From positions 1 through 64,000 of the forward strand of contig JAHEMZ010000001.1 in assembly GCA_024643385.1 (NCBI GenBank): a stretch of DNA of 64,000 bases, read 5' to 3'. Source of the stretch: Flavobacteriaceae bacterium. Lineage in GTDB: Bacteria > Bacteroidota > Bacteroidia > Flavobacteriales > Flavobacteriaceae. The translations under genes and the position numbers were made by a program. The first letter of the stretch is position 1; every line of letters starts with the position of its first letter. Under the pieces are notes generated by a model. That model searched no databases. It was not told the DNA's origin and was given only the letters and a program-made list of their open reading frames with translations. This document shows positions 34,097 to 44,257 of the stretch, piece by piece.

Positions 34097-34154
34097 ATCT
34101 ATTTATGGAGTTGAATGATAAGGAAGGGGAATTTTTTTTCTAAGCGTTTGATAA

Positions 34155-34400
34155 TTATAACTTCTTATCTTTACTATAATCCTGCATTTTTTCGATGTTT
34201 TCTTTGGTAAGCATATAATCTTTTACATCCTTATTTTTCCATCGATGATAGATAAATACAGGCATGAGTACAAAGAAAAGTGCCGAAATGGATAAACCTA
34301 TGATAAGATTTCCTGTCTCCGGATCATTGGGTTTAATATAATATCCTATCCCCAAACCGGAAATAATACTAACAAATAATAAGAGTAAGAAATACTTCAT
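34155..34400 (-). CDS. Small two-span membrane protein downstream of the CLC gene
   Basis: An 81-residue protein with two hydrophobic segments (YFLLLLFVSIISGLGIGYYI and IIGLSISALFFVLMPVFIYH) followed by a charged cytoplasmic tail ending YSKDKKL. Its ATG follows the CLC stop codon with no gap (TAAATG), so the two are translationally coupled. I recognise no family. A partner role for the CLC protein is possible but not shown. Confidence 0.75.
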   Translation of the reverse strand: MKYFLLLLFVSIISGLGIGYYIKPNDPETGNLIIGLSISALFFVLMPVFIYHRWKNKDVKDYMLTKENIEKMQDYSKDKKL

Positions 34401-36191
34401 TTATTTTCCGGAAAAGTCAATTAATTTACGTCTGTAGGCGGTTAATAACTTAGATTTGGAAACAAAGCCAAAATACACATTATTTGATATTACCGGAAGA
34501 TTCCAAGCGCTTGTATCTTGAAATTTTTTCATCACATCTGTCATTCGGTCTTGATCCATATAGATAATAGCAGGCGGATTTATCATTAAATCACTGGCCG
34601 TCATTTCTTCATATAGACTTTGTTCAAACATTACAGGTCGCAGATCGTCAAGGAGGATAATTCCTTCCAGGATTTGCGTTTTCGAGTTTACTACCGGAAA
34701 AATATTTCGATTCGATTTCACTACAGCTTCCCGCACTATTTCCCCTAATGTCATTTCAGGATGAACCGAAGTGAAATTTTGTTCCACAACAGATTGAATA
34801 TCCATCAACGTAAGTACCGCATGATCCTTATTGTGCGTAATAAGTTCACCACGTCTGCCCAATTCCATGGTATACACAGAGTGGGGATGAAAGTATTTCG
34901 TTATACTGTATGAGATGGTCGCGGTGATCATCAAGGGAATAAAAAGTTCATACCCACCGGTCACTTCCGCAATTAAAAATATGGCGGTCAGTGGCGCGTG
35001 TAGTACACCTGCCATTAGACCGGTCATCCCAACTAAGGTGAAGTTACTTTCAGAAACAGAATAGGAGGTGAAACCAAGCTGATTGATAATTTTAGCCACG
35101 GTAAACCCCATGATACTTCCCATAAAAAGAGTTGGCGCAAAAATACCTCCGACACCTCCTGCGCCAAATGTAATGGAGCTCGCAATCACCTTGAATAGCA
35201 CCAACCCAATTAATAGTGCAATGGTGACCCAGGCGTTGGCGACATCTAAATGCAAATAATTATTTTCTAAGGCTTTTCCTGAATTTCCTTGAACCAGACT
35301 ATTGATCACATCAAAACCTTCCCCATATAGCGGCGGAATAAAATAAATAAGCAGGCCGATCCCAAGACCACCGATGATAAGTCTTCTAACAGGGGATCCT
35401 ATTTTATCAAATAACTTCTGTATTCGATCGTACATTTCCGTGAAATAGATCGAAACAAAACTAGCTACGACCCCCAGTAAAATGTAAAAAGGGACATCTT
35501 TGATCACAAATTTGTCTTCAATGGTAAAGGGGAGCAAAATATCATCCCCAAAGAAAAAGTACGATGTTATAATAGCTGATACCGAAGCTAACAATAAAGG
35601 AATAAGGGAAGCCATGGTTAAATCTAAACTAAAGACCTCGATCGCAAATACGATGGCGGCAATAGGAGCCTTGAAAATGGCCGACATGGCACCCGCAGCG
35701 GCACAGCTAATTAGCAGGGTCCTTGACGTTTGATTGAGGTGAAACAATCTTGCCATATTGGAACTTATGGCTGCCCCTGTGGCAACTGTGGGACCTTCCA
35801 ATCCAACCGATCCGCCAAATCCTACCGTAATGGGAGCCGTAAGCACAGAACCGAACATTTGGTATTGCCTCATTAACCCTTTCCTTTTGGAAATGGCATA
35901 GAGGGTGGAAGGAATTCCATGACTCACTTTGTTCCGCAATACATATTTGATGATCAAATAGACCAGGGACAAACCTATAATCGGAAATACAAAATAAAAG
36001 GCATGGTGATAGTAGCGAACAAGGTTTCCTTCCAATAGATGTTGAAAGAAATGGGTTAAATTTTTAAGGATCACTGCCCCGACACCGGATAAAATGCCCG
36101 CCAAAATGCTTAATAGATAAAGAAACTGGCGATGTGAAATATGTTTAGCACGCCAGATCAGAAACTTTGTCAAGGTTTTTTTGTAGTCCAT
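34401..36191 (-). CDS. CLC-family chloride channel protein with CBS domains
   Basis: A 596-residue CLC protein. Filter motifs are visible: SHGIP (90-94, the GSGIP equivalent), GLEGPT with the gating glutamate E132, and GGIFAP (349-354). Residue V186 in FAIEVF takes the place of the proton glutamate (E203 of E. coli ClcA). That residue is Val in eukaryotic CLC channels, so this may be a channel or an uncoupled type rather than an H+ antiporter. Two CBS domains occupy about residues 450-585 (NIFPVVNSKTQILEGIILLD). It starts 5 bases after the APC permease gene ends. Confidence 0.94.
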   Translation of the reverse strand: MDYKKTLTKFLIWRAKHISHRQFLYLLSILAGILSGVGAVILKNLTHFFQHLLEGNLVRYYHHAFYFVFPIIGLSLVYLIIKYVLRNKVSHGIPSTLYAISKRKGLMRQYQMFGSVLTAPITVGFGGSVGLEGPTVATGAAISSNMARLFHLNQTSRTLLISCAAAGAMSAIFKAPIAAIVFAIEVFSLDLTMASLIPLLLASVSAIITSYFFFGDDILLPFTIEDKFVIKDVPFYILLGVVASFVSIYFTEMYDRIQKLFDKIGSPVRRLIIGGLGIGLLIYFIPPLYGEGFDVINSLVQGNSGKALENNYLHLDVANAWVTIALLIGLVLFKVIASSITFGAGGVGGIFAPTLFMGSIMGFTVAKIINQLGFTSYSVSESNFTLVGMTGLMAGVLHAPLTAIFLIAEVTGGYELFIPLMITATISYSITKYFHPHSVYTMELGRRGELITHNKDHAVLTLMDIQSVVEQNFTSVHPEMTLGEIVREAVVKSNRNIFPVVNSKTQILEGIILLDDLRPVMFEQSLYEEMTASDLMINPPAIIYMDQDRMTDVMKKFQDTSAWNLPVISNNVYFGFVSKSKLLTAYRRKLIDFSGK

Positions 36192-36196
36192 ATAAC

Positions 36197-37963
36197 TTAT
36201 ATAACAAGCCTAACTCCACCCAACTCTTCCACACTGAATTGAAATTTATCACTTGGAGAACCAATGAACATGAAGTTCACGGGAATACTCCATTTTTGTG
36301 ACAGTTTCTGAATTAATTCAGGACTAAAAAGACCTTCTTCGATCACAAATTCTATCTTGATTTCGGGGTATTCCTGACCTAAAAAATTCACTTCCAAGGG
36401 GAGGTTCTTCGGAACATCGTCTCCTTTTTTCAAAACATGGACAATTTTCAGTTTTCGGGTATGTTCATTCTTTTGAATATAAAGCATCACCTTATTTAAG
36501 GCAGCAATATTATCTCCTTTGGTAAAAAAAACGAACTCTTGCTCGTTGATTTCATTAATGAAAGTAAGTGTTTTTTTATCAATATAATACACCAATCTTC
36601 GAATGGGGTCAAATATATAATGGATGAATTTCAGAAAGAATCGAAGTAATACAGTTCTATTCAGCATAAAAGTGATGAAAATGATAAAAGGAATAAAGTA
36701 ATCGAGAAAAACAGTTAGATTACTGGGATTTCCTTCTGTCGGTTCCATCATGATGTTTCCCAACAATGCGATGATCACCGCAGTAATGGCTAAAAATACA
36801 GCAAGCCACCGGGCCCTTTCGGGTCTAGGTAAAGCTGCCCGTCGAACCTTTAACAAAATATTTCCGATCCCAAACAATATCATCACCGATAAAAATGAAA
36901 TGGTATAGACCCCTGCCAATAAAGTAACCTCGCCTTTTGTGATCATTAAGACAGAAACTGCCAAAATGAAAAAGGTGATAATTATTCGATAGGAACTTCC
37001 CCGTTTGTTTTTTTTCAGAAAGAATTGCGGCATAACGCGATCCAGGGTCATCCGTTCCAAAAGGCCGCTCACTCCGACAAAACTTGTTAAGACCGCTCCG
37101 CTCAATACCAAAAAAGCATCGATTGAAATAAGGGTTGCTACCCAATCACCTCCCACATGCGATGCCATTTCTACCAAAAGTGTATTTTGATAAGAATCGC
37201 TGTGCAATACAGGTAAGGCAAACAATGCTAAGGCAAATACGGCCATCAGAGGGTTTATGACACTTACAATCACCCACATATTTCGAAGGGTTTTTGGGAA
37301 TACCCCGGATTTTTGTTCTTCTACAAAATTGGCCGAACTTTCAAATCCCGACACCCCGAGCATAGAAGCCGAGAACCCCAAAAATATGGCCGTTAGGATT
37401 CCACCCTCCTGATTGGGGAAATTCCAGTTCTCAAAAAAAGTAGCAAAACCATTTTGGAAAAGGAAATAGAGGATAAATCCTGTGAGGATGAACAATGAGC
37501 TGAGGTGAAACAAAAAGATTCCGATCGCCACTTTAGCCGATTCAGTTATTCCGCCGATGGTCAACAAAGCGAAAACGCTTAATAGCCCAATCGTGGCTAA
37601 AATTATAGGCATGGAAGGAATGACATAATGCAAATAATGAATGCCCTCATTGGCAGAGATCACCGCGGTTGCCATATAAGACAGGATGGTCAAGGTAGCG
37701 GCGAACGACGCCATAAATTTACTGGTCGTATTGAGCAGGGCATTATAGGCTCCACCATTGAGAGGGAGAGCACCTACCACTTCACCATATATCTTACGAA
37801 ATAAAAATAGGACCGCTGAAACGATCAGCAATGTAATCCAAGCGTATTGCCCCGCAAAAGCAATCGACAGAGCAGAAACATACAAAACAGACGAACTTAT
37901 GTCATTACCACATATCGCAGTGGATTCAAGTTCATTCAGTTTTTTGCGAATATTAGTTTTCAC
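36197..37963 (-). CDS. APC superfamily amino-acid permease
   Basis: A 588-residue transporter with about 12 membrane segments in residues 20-455. The N-terminal substrate-binding helix region ([20 protein letters not shown]) and [20 protein letters not shown] fit the APC family. A cytoplasmic tail of about 125 residues (from about [20 protein letters not shown]) forms an additional alpha-beta region, a feature of some bacterial APC proteins. The start codon is GTG at 37961-37963, overlapping the aspS end by 11 bases, which supports coupling. The substrate cannot be read from the sequence. Confidence 0.88.
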   Translation of the reverse strand: MKTNIRKKLNELESTAICGNDISSSVLYVSALSIAFAGQYAWITLLIVSAVLFLFRKIYGEVVGALPLNGGAYNALLNTTSKFMASFAATLTILSYMATAVISANEGIHYLHYVIPSMPIILATIGLLSVFALLTIGGITESAKVAIGIFLFHLSSLFILTGFILYFLFQNGFATFFENWNFPNQEGGILTAIFLGFSASMLGVSGFESSANFVEEQKSGVFPKTLRNMWVIVSVINPLMAVFALALFALPVLHSDSYQNTLLVEMASHVGGDWVATLISIDAFLVLSGAVLTSFVGVSGLLERMTLDRVMPQFFLKKNKRGSSYRIIITFFILAVSVLMITKGEVTLLAGVYTISFLSVMILFGIGNILLKVRRAALPRPERARWLAVFLAITAVIIALLGNIMMEPTEGNPSNLTVFLDYFIPFIIFITFMLNRTVLLRFFLKFIHYIFDPIRRLVYYIDKKTLTFINEINEQEFVFFTKGDNIAALNKVMLYIQKNEHTRKLKIVHVLKKGDDVPKNLPLEVNFLGQEYPEIKIEFVIEEGLFSPELIQKLSQKWSIPVNFMFIGSPSDKFQFSVEELGGVRLVI

Positions 37964-39710
37964 TAAGATTAAGTTTCAAATGCAATTCATTAAGTTGTTC
38001 TTGATGAATTGTGGCCGGAGCATCAATCATTACATCCCTTCCTGCATTGTTCTTTGGGAACGCAATGAAATCCCGGATCGTCTCCTGACCGCCCAGAATA
38101 GCTACCAATCGATCCAATCCAAAAGCGATTCCACCATGCGGAGGGGCGCCGTATTGGAAAGCATCCATTAAAAAGCCGAACTGTGCTTTAGCTTCTTGTG
38201 GAGTGAAGCCTAAATAGTCGAACATCTTCGATTGTATTTCCTTGTCATGGATTCGAATGGAGCCTCCTCCGATCTCATTTCCGTTCAAAACAAGGTCGTA
38301 GGCATTCGCCTTTACCTCCCCGGGATGTGTTTTAAGTAATTCCATCTGTCCGGGTTTCGGAGAGGTGAAAGGATGGTGCATGGCATGATAACGCTTTGTG
38401 TCCTCATCCCATTCCAACAAGGGGAAATCCACCACCCATAAAGGCGCAAAAACAGTTGGTTTACGCAGCCCCATACGCTGGGCTAATTCCATGCGTAAAG
38501 CACTAAGTTGAGATCTCACTTTAGCCGTATCCCCCGAAAGGACGCAAATTAAATCCCCCGGAACAGCCCCGGTCTGTTTAGCCCATTGGATCAGATCGTT
38601 TTGATCGTAAAATTTATCAACGGATGATTTCAGGGAACCATCGTCATTATATCGACAATAAACCATTCCAAGAGCTCCCACTTGCGGACGTTTCACCCAT
38701 TCAGTAAGTTCATCAATTTCTTTACGAGTAAACTGATTTCCTCCGGGAACAGCAATTCCCACTACCAGTTCCGCCTGGTTGAACACATTGAAATCTTTGT
38801 GCTGAGCCACTTCATTTAATTCTCCAAACTCCATTCCGAATCGGATATCCGGTTTATCATTTCCATATTTTTTCATCGCCTCGTCGTAAGTCATTCTGGG
38901 AAATGCACCTATTTCAACTCCGTTGATCTCTTTCAGCAGATGACGTGTCAATCCTTCAAAAGCTTGAAGGATGTCTTCCTGTTCCACAAAAGCCATTTCA
39001 CAGTCGATTTGTGTGAATTCCGGTTGGCGATCGGCGCGTAGGTCCTCATCTCTGAAGCACTTTACGATCTGAAAGTACTTATCCATTCCGCCTACCATTA
39101 ATAATTGCTTGAATGTTTGCGGCGATTGCGGAAGGGCATAGAACTGTCCGGCATTCATTCGGCTGGGAACCACAAAATCTCGAGCCCCTTCCGGTGTAGA
39201 TTTTATAAGATAGGGGGTTTCTATTTCCACGAAGTTTTTTGCCGAAAGGTAATTTCGAACGGCCATAGCGACTTTATGTCTAAAAATAAGATTTTGTCGA
39301 ACAGGCTTTCTGCGGATATCTAAATAGCGGTATTTCATTCGAAGATCTTCTCCACCATCTGTATCATCTTCGATGGTGAAAGGTGGCGTTAATGACGAAT
39401 TTAAAACTTGAAGTTCAGAAACAAGAAGTTCAATATCTCCCGTTGCTATGTTTGGGTTTTTCGATTCCCGTTCGATAACCGTCCCAGTCACTTGAATTAC
39501 ATATTCGCGACCTAATTCGGAAGCCATGGTCATTGCCTCTTTCGAGCTTCGTTCTTCATCAAAAATTAGTTGGGTAATTCCGTAGCGATCGCGCAGATCT
39601 ACCCAGACCATAAATCCTTTATTTCTAGTTTTTTGCACCCATCCTGATAGGGTAACTGTTTCACCTATATTTTGAAGTCGGAGGGCTCCGTTGTTATGCG
39701 TTCTGTACAT
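37953..39710 (-). CDS. aspS: Aspartyl-tRNA synthetase (bacterial type)
   Basis: A 585-residue class IIb synthetase from the ATG giving [17 protein letters not shown]. It has the N-terminal OB-fold anticodon-binding domain (about 15-105, [20 protein letters not shown]), motif 2 [18 protein letters not shown], the bacterial GAD insertion (about 285-420) and motif 3 [16 protein letters not shown]. It is the discriminating or non-discriminating bacterial form; I cannot tell which. An in-frame TTG two codons upstream is a less likely start. The downstream permease gene overlaps by 11 bases. Confidence 0.98.
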   Translation of the reverse strand: MYRTHNNGALRLQNIGETVTLSGWVQKTRNKGFMVWVDLRDRYGITQLIFDEERSSKEAMTMASELGREYVIQVTGTVIERESKNPNIATGDIELLVSELQVLNSSLTPPFTIEDDTDGGEDLRMKYRYLDIRRKPVRQNLIFRHKVAMAVRNYLSAKNFVEIETPYLIKSTPEGARDFVVPSRMNAGQFYALPQSPQTFKQLLMVGGMDKYFQIVKCFRDEDLRADRQPEFTQIDCEMAFVEQEDILQAFEGLTRHLLKEINGVEIGAFPRMTYDEAMKKYGNDKPDIRFGMEFGELNEVAQHKDFNVFNQAELVVGIAVPGGNQFTRKEIDELTEWVKRPQVGALGMVYCRYNDDGSLKSSVDKFYDQNDLIQWAKQTGAVPGDLICVLSGDTAKVRSQLSALRMELAQRMGLRKPTVFAPLWVVDFPLLEWDEDTKRYHAMHHPFTSPKPGQMELLKTHPGEVKANAYDLVLNGNEIGGGSIRIHDKEIQSKMFDYLGFTPQEAKAQFGFLMDAFQYGAPPHGGIAFGLDRLVAILGGQETIRDFIAFPKNNAGRDVMIDAPATIHQEQLNELHLKLNLSEN

Positions 39711-39882
39711 GGTCAATTAAATAAGGTGTAAAGGTAAGAAGAAGTTAAAATTTCATGCTCGCTTTTGAAATATAATCGCTCATTGAATTGTTAACGATTT
39801 GTTAACAGTATCTTTTCAAAAATGTATTTTAATAATAATTCTATAGTAATTTTAAGAAATTAACATAATAAACTAAAGGATT

Positions 39883-42858
39883 ATGAAAAACAACAACTTG
39901 AAATTTAATTTTCTTCTGTTTTTTATATTTTTCCCGCTTATCGTTTCAGCTCAAGTGATGCTGTCGGGAAAAATTATGAACGATAAGGGAGAAACAGTTC
40001 CTTTTGCCAATGTTATTGAAAAAGGAACCAGCAATGGTACAACCAGTGATGTTAATGGTCAATTTAAGATTGAAGTGTCGTCACTACCGGCTACCTTGAC
40101 ATTCAGCTCAATTGGTTATTCCGATTCAGAGCAGCTCGTAACCAACGCTAATCCAATTACCGCAAGTCTTAAAGAATCGGTTGAAGCATTGGAGGAAATT
40201 GTGATTACGGGATTAGCAACTTCTGTTAAGAGAAGTAATTCGGCAAATGCCGTTGCCTCTATTTCTGCGGAAGAAATTACAGGAACTACCCCGCCGCCTA
40301 CATTGGATGGTGCGTTGTACGGAAAATTCCCGGGTGCAATTGTTAGTGCAAATTCCGGGGCTCCCGGAGGAGGACTCTCCGTAAAACTTAGAGGAGCAAC
40401 GTCAATTTTCGGTAATACACAACCGCTGTATATCATCGATGGAGTTTATGTAGACAATTCATCGATAGCTGCAGGGTTGAATGTCGTTTCGGCGGCGGCT
40501 GCAGGCGGAAGTGCTTCAAATCAAGACAACCCGTCAAATAGGATCGCCGATATTAACCCGCAAGACATCGAGAGTCTTGAAGTATTAAAAGGAGCTTCGG
40601 CTGCTGCAATTTATGGATCTCGAGCTGCTGCAGGGGTAATTATCATCACCACCAAAAAAGGGAAAGCGGGTGAAACTAAATTTAATTTTTCTCAATCAAC
40701 CGGTTGGACGGAAGCAATCAACCTTTTAGGAGTAAGAGATTATACCGAGCAACGGGTACTTGACACCTTTGGTGAAGATGCTGTTTTGGATTTCATTTCT
40801 GCGCGTGATTCAGGTCGTCTCGTTGATTATGAGAAAGAGGTATATGGAGAAAAGGGTTTTATTAGCATTACAAATTTCAGCATGAGTGGGGGAAATGATA
40901 AAACTCGATTTTATTCTGGAGCAACTCATAATAATGAAAATGGAATTGTGAAAGGTACCGGTTATGAAAAAACGTCATTAAGACTCAATGTAGACCATCG
41001 GGCAACCGATTTCTTTAAAGTGTCCTTAAGTTCAAATTACATTTACTCATCGGCCGATCGAGGCTTTTTCAACAACGATAATTCCGGGACAACTATTGGT
41101 ATTGCCTTAACAGCTACCAGACCTTGGGACAATTTGTATCCCAATTCCGACGGAATTTATCCTGATCACCCGAATAATTCCTCAAATCCATTGCAAACAA
41201 GGGATTTAGTAACCAATAATGAAAAGGTGAATCGCTTTATTGTAGGAGGAACCGGAAACCTGGATATTTATAAAAGTGATAACTCCAACCTTGAGTTAAT
41301 CTTACGAGGCGGTCTGGATTTTTATGGCTTACAAACACGAGCTTTATTTCCAAAAGAGTTGCAATTTCAAAAACTTTCAAATGGTGGATTAAATGGAGTT
41401 GCTGTTCAAGGGGATACCCAGAACAAGAACTATAACCTCTCTGCATTTTTAGTTCATAATTATTCATTAGATGGAGGAACTAATTTCAGAACCCAGGCGG
41501 GTCTTACCCGTGAATACTTTGATCGAAATACCATATTAATCACCGCTTCCGGGCTCGTGGCCTCCGAATCAAATACCGATCAAGCCGCTAATACAGGAGT
41601 TGATCAAACTAGACAAAAACAACAGGATTCAGGATTCTTTGTACAGGAAGAGGTCAATTTTAACGATATGTTAATTGCCACGGTGGGGGTTCGAGGAGAC
41701 AAGTCGTCAAATAATGGAGACGCTAACGAACTGTATTATTATCCTAAGGCCTCCTTGGCGGTAAACCTGCATGAATTTGGATTTTGGAATGAAAATTCGA
41801 AATGGGATCAATTTAAATTAAGAGCCGCCTATGGGGAGGCCGGAAACTTCCCTCCCTTCGGAGCTTTGTTTACATCGTATGATGCTTATTCCACCGACGG
41901 TATTTTAGGAATTAGCCTTATTAATATTCGCGGCGATCAAAATTTGAAGTCGGAACGCCAGAAAGAATTGGAATTTGGTACAGATCTTAGTTTCTTTAAT
42001 AACAGATTAAGTCTTTCAGGAACGTATTATAAAAAGACCGTAGACGATCTAATCTTACGAGCAGCCTTGGAACCATCAACCGGATATAGAGATCAGTTTG
42101 TTAACGCTGGTAGTCTTGAAAATAAAGGGATTGAGATTGGACTAAATACTACTCCATTTATGAGCGAAGATTTCCAATGGGATTTTGGAGTGAACTATTT
42201 TAAAAACACTTCAGAAATCACAGAGCTAAATGTTGAACCCTTTAATATTGGTGCTTTTGGTGCAACCTTAGGAACCTTCAGAATTGAAGAAGGATCTAGC
42301 GCCACTCAGATTGTTGGAATTGGACCAAATCCCGGACCCAATGGATTCCAAGTCTGGGGGGATGCGGAACCCGATTTTCAAATGGGCTTTAATAACAGTA
42401 TTCGTTATAAGCAACTTCAATTTACCATGCTATGGCAATGGAAAAAAGGAGGAGATAATGTTAATTTGTCTGCACTGCTTACCGACTTAAATGGTACCAG
42501 CCACGATTATGACACCATCGATCTAGATCCTTCGGGTCAATTAGGAAATGGTGCCTATCGCGTGAGTCAATTAGGTTCTTCAGCCGAAGTATTTGTGGAA
42601 GATGCATCTTACTTGCGTATGAGAGAGATGGGACTTTATTATACTTTTGACAGCAAAATGTTGGGTGGAATCTTAGGAGGAACCATCGATGCTATTCGAA
42701 TAGGGTTTTCGGGAACGAACCTAATTAATATTTTTGATTACAACAGTTATGATCCTGAGGTTTCAAATTTCGGTGCCAATGGTATTTTCACCGGAGTTGA
42801 GGTAACCCCCTTCCCATCTTCCAAGAGATACTTATTTAACTTTTCTGTAAACTTCTAA
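39883..42858 (+). CDS. SusC/RagA-type TonB-linked outer-membrane transporter
   Basis: A 991-residue receptor with signal peptide ending ...FPLIVSAQ, an N-terminal carboxypeptidase-regulatory-like domain (about 25-100, GTTSDVNGQFKIEVSSLPAT), then the plug. The SusC-family signature IESLEVLKGASAAAIYGSRA followed by AGVIIITTKKG is present, then a long barrel ending in FNFSVNF. SusC proteins import glycans or peptides captured by a SusD lipoprotein; the susD gene starts 6 bases after this stop. No degradative enzymes or sigma/anti-sigma regulators accompany the pair, so the substrate is unknown. Confidence 0.96.
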   Translation: MKNNNLKFNFLLFFIFFPLIVSAQVMLSGKIMNDKGETVPFANVIEKGTSNGTTSDVNGQFKIEVSSLPATLTFSSIGYSDSEQLVTNANPITASLKESVEALEEIVITGLATSVKRSNSANAVASISAEEITGTTPPPTLDGALYGKFPGAIVSANSGAPGGGLSVKLRGATSIFGNTQPLYIIDGVYVDNSSIAAGLNVVSAAAAGGSASNQDNPSNRIADINPQDIESLEVLKGASAAAIYGSRAAAGVIIITTKKGKAGETKFNFSQSTGWTEAINLLGVRDYTEQRVLDTFGEDAVLDFISARDSGRLVDYEKEVYGEKGFISITNFSMSGGNDKTRFYSGATHNNENGIVKGTGYEKTSLRLNVDHRATDFFKVSLSSNYIYSSADRGFFNNDNSGTTIGIALTATRPWDNLYPNSDGIYPDHPNNSSNPLQTRDLVTNNEKVNRFIVGGTGNLDIYKSDNSNLELILRGGLDFYGLQTRALFPKELQFQKLSNGGLNGVAVQGDTQNKNYNLSAFLVHNYSLDGGTNFRTQAGLTREYFDRNTILITASGLVASESNTDQAANTGVDQTRQKQQDSGFFVQEEVNFNDMLIATVGVRGDKSSNNGDANELYYYPKASLAVNLHEFGFWNENSKWDQFKLRAAYGEAGNFPPFGALFTSYDAYSTDGILGISLINIRGDQNLKSERQKELEFGTDLSFFNNRLSLSGTYYKKTVDDLILRAALEPSTGYRDQFVNAGSLENKGIEIGLNTTPFMSEDFQWDFGVNYFKNTSEITELNVEPFNIGAFGATLGTFRIEEGSSATQIVGIGPNPGPNGFQVWGDAEPDFQMGFNNSIRYKQLQFTMLWQWKKGGDNVNLSALLTDLNGTSHDYDTIDLDPSGQLGNGAYRVSQLGSSAEVFVEDASYLRMREMGLYYTFDSKMLGGILGGTIDAIRIGFSGTNLINIFDYNSYDPEVSNFGANGIFTGVEVTPFPSSKRYLFNFSVNF

Positions 42859-42870
42859 AAAATAATGATT

Positions 42871-44193
42871 ATGAAAAATATACTAATTAGAATTTTATAC
42901 TGTATTCCATTTTTCGTCGGACTTGTTTCTTGCGAAGTGGAAGAGTATTCAGACCTCAATAATGCTGAGGTAAGTGCCTTTGAAAACGATTTAAATCGGG
43001 GGGATCTTCAAGACCTGATCGGTGGAATTTTATATAGCTCTCGTGTTGATCTTGGGATCTATTACGACGATTGCGGAGTGATTGGTAGAGAATATTATCG
43101 ATTTACTTCTTCGGATCCGCGATATACTGCCGATTTGCTAGGGAAGGAAAATTCAACCTTGGACAATAACACATTCTATACTACACGTCCTTGGGAAGCA
43201 AGGTATCGAACTGTGAAGAATGCAAATCTTATTCTTGGCTTCTTGGACAATCAAGATTTGTCAGGGCAATTCACGAACCAAGAAATAAATGCCACACGCG
43301 GGTTTTTACAAACCTTTATTGGCTATGAATTATTGCTTAATTTGAATATGACCTACGATAATGGCATCCGAATTGATGTCGCCGACGAGAATGACTTAGG
43401 TCCTTTTGTGTCTCGTGATCAAGCACTCAATGGAATCTTAGCGTTCTTAGATTCAGGAGCCAGTAATTTAGCTTCTGGAGGCAGCCAGTTTCCTTTTGTT
43501 TTATCCAATGGATTTAGCGGATTTAACACGCCGGGCTCGTTCTTACAGGTGAATCATGCAATTGCTGCCAGAGTTTCTGCTTATTTGGGAGATTATTCAG
43601 CGGTCTTGTCGCATCTAAACAATTCATTTTTCTCACTTGGAAATTTAAATGAAGGAGTTTATTATAACTTCAGTGAAGATCAAACCGATATTGTTAATCC
43701 ATTATTTTTGGCTCCTGAAGGATCAAGTGCTGGGCAAGCGAGAGTCGTGCAACCGGACTTTGTGGCCGATGCAGATACGGATGATTTAAGATTGGGGAAA
43801 GTGTTTGATCTAGGAGATGACCTTACTTTAGATGGATTGACAGGTAACTATGTGTTAAATCGATACACAGGAACAAATGCTTCCATTCCAATGATTCGCA
43901 ATGAAGAATTAATATTGCTTTATGCTGAAGCGAATATATCGACCAATCCTGGCACAACAGTTTCTGCTCTGAATGTAATTCGTGCAGCTGCCGGATTAGG
44001 TGATTATTCCGGACCGACGGACAGTGCATCTTTGGAAGATGAATTACTCAACCAGAGAAGATATTCACTGTTTGCAGAAGGACATCGTTGGATCGATATG
44101 CGTCGCTTTGGTAGATTGGATGAATTACCGCTCGATCGCGATGGTGATGATGTTTGGACTCAATTTCCGATTCCACTAACAGAGAACCAATAA
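42871..44193 (+). CDS. SusD/RagB-type surface lipoprotein
   Basis: A 440-residue lipoprotein from the ATG giving MKNILIRIL (an in-frame ATG two codons earlier is equally possible). The lipobox ends at C21 (FVGLVSC). SusD features include paired TPR-like helices, ELILLYAEANI, and the terminal NQRRYSLFAEGHRWIDMRRF with FPIPLTENQ. It binds the substrate on the surface and closes over the SusC barrel. It is somewhat short for SusD (500 or more is common), as in families handling small ligands. A strong terminator follows. Confidence 0.94.
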   Translation: MKNILIRILYCIPFFVGLVSCEVEEYSDLNNAEVSAFENDLNRGDLQDLIGGILYSSRVDLGIYYDDCGVIGREYYRFTSSDPRYTADLLGKENSTLDNNTFYTTRPWEARYRTVKNANLILGFLDNQDLSGQFTNQEINATRGFLQTFIGYELLLNLNMTYDNGIRIDVADENDLGPFVSRDQALNGILAFLDSGASNLASGGSQFPFVLSNGFSGFNTPGSFLQVNHAIAARVSAYLGDYSAVLSHLNNSFFSLGNLNEGVYYNFSEDQTDIVNPLFLAPEGSSAGQARVVQPDFVADADTDDLRLGKVFDLGDDLTLDGLTGNYVLNRYTGTNASIPMIRNEELILLYAEANISTNPGTTVSALNVIRAAAGLGDYSGPTDSASLEDELLNQRRYSLFAEGHRWIDMRRFGRLDELPLDRDGDDVWTQFPIPLTENQ

Positions 44194-44210
44194 AGTAATA
44201 CGCTCAGAAT

Positions 44211-44242
44211 AAAAAAAAGCCCTTCAATCGAAGGGCTTTTTT
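44211..44242. terminator. Bidirectional terminator after susD and the RND gene
   Basis: Stem GCCCTTC / GAAGGGC with loop AATC, an A8 run before and a T6 run after; it serves the convergent susD and RND permease genes. Confidence 0.9.
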
Positions 44243-44257
44243 ATTATGAAGTTTGCT

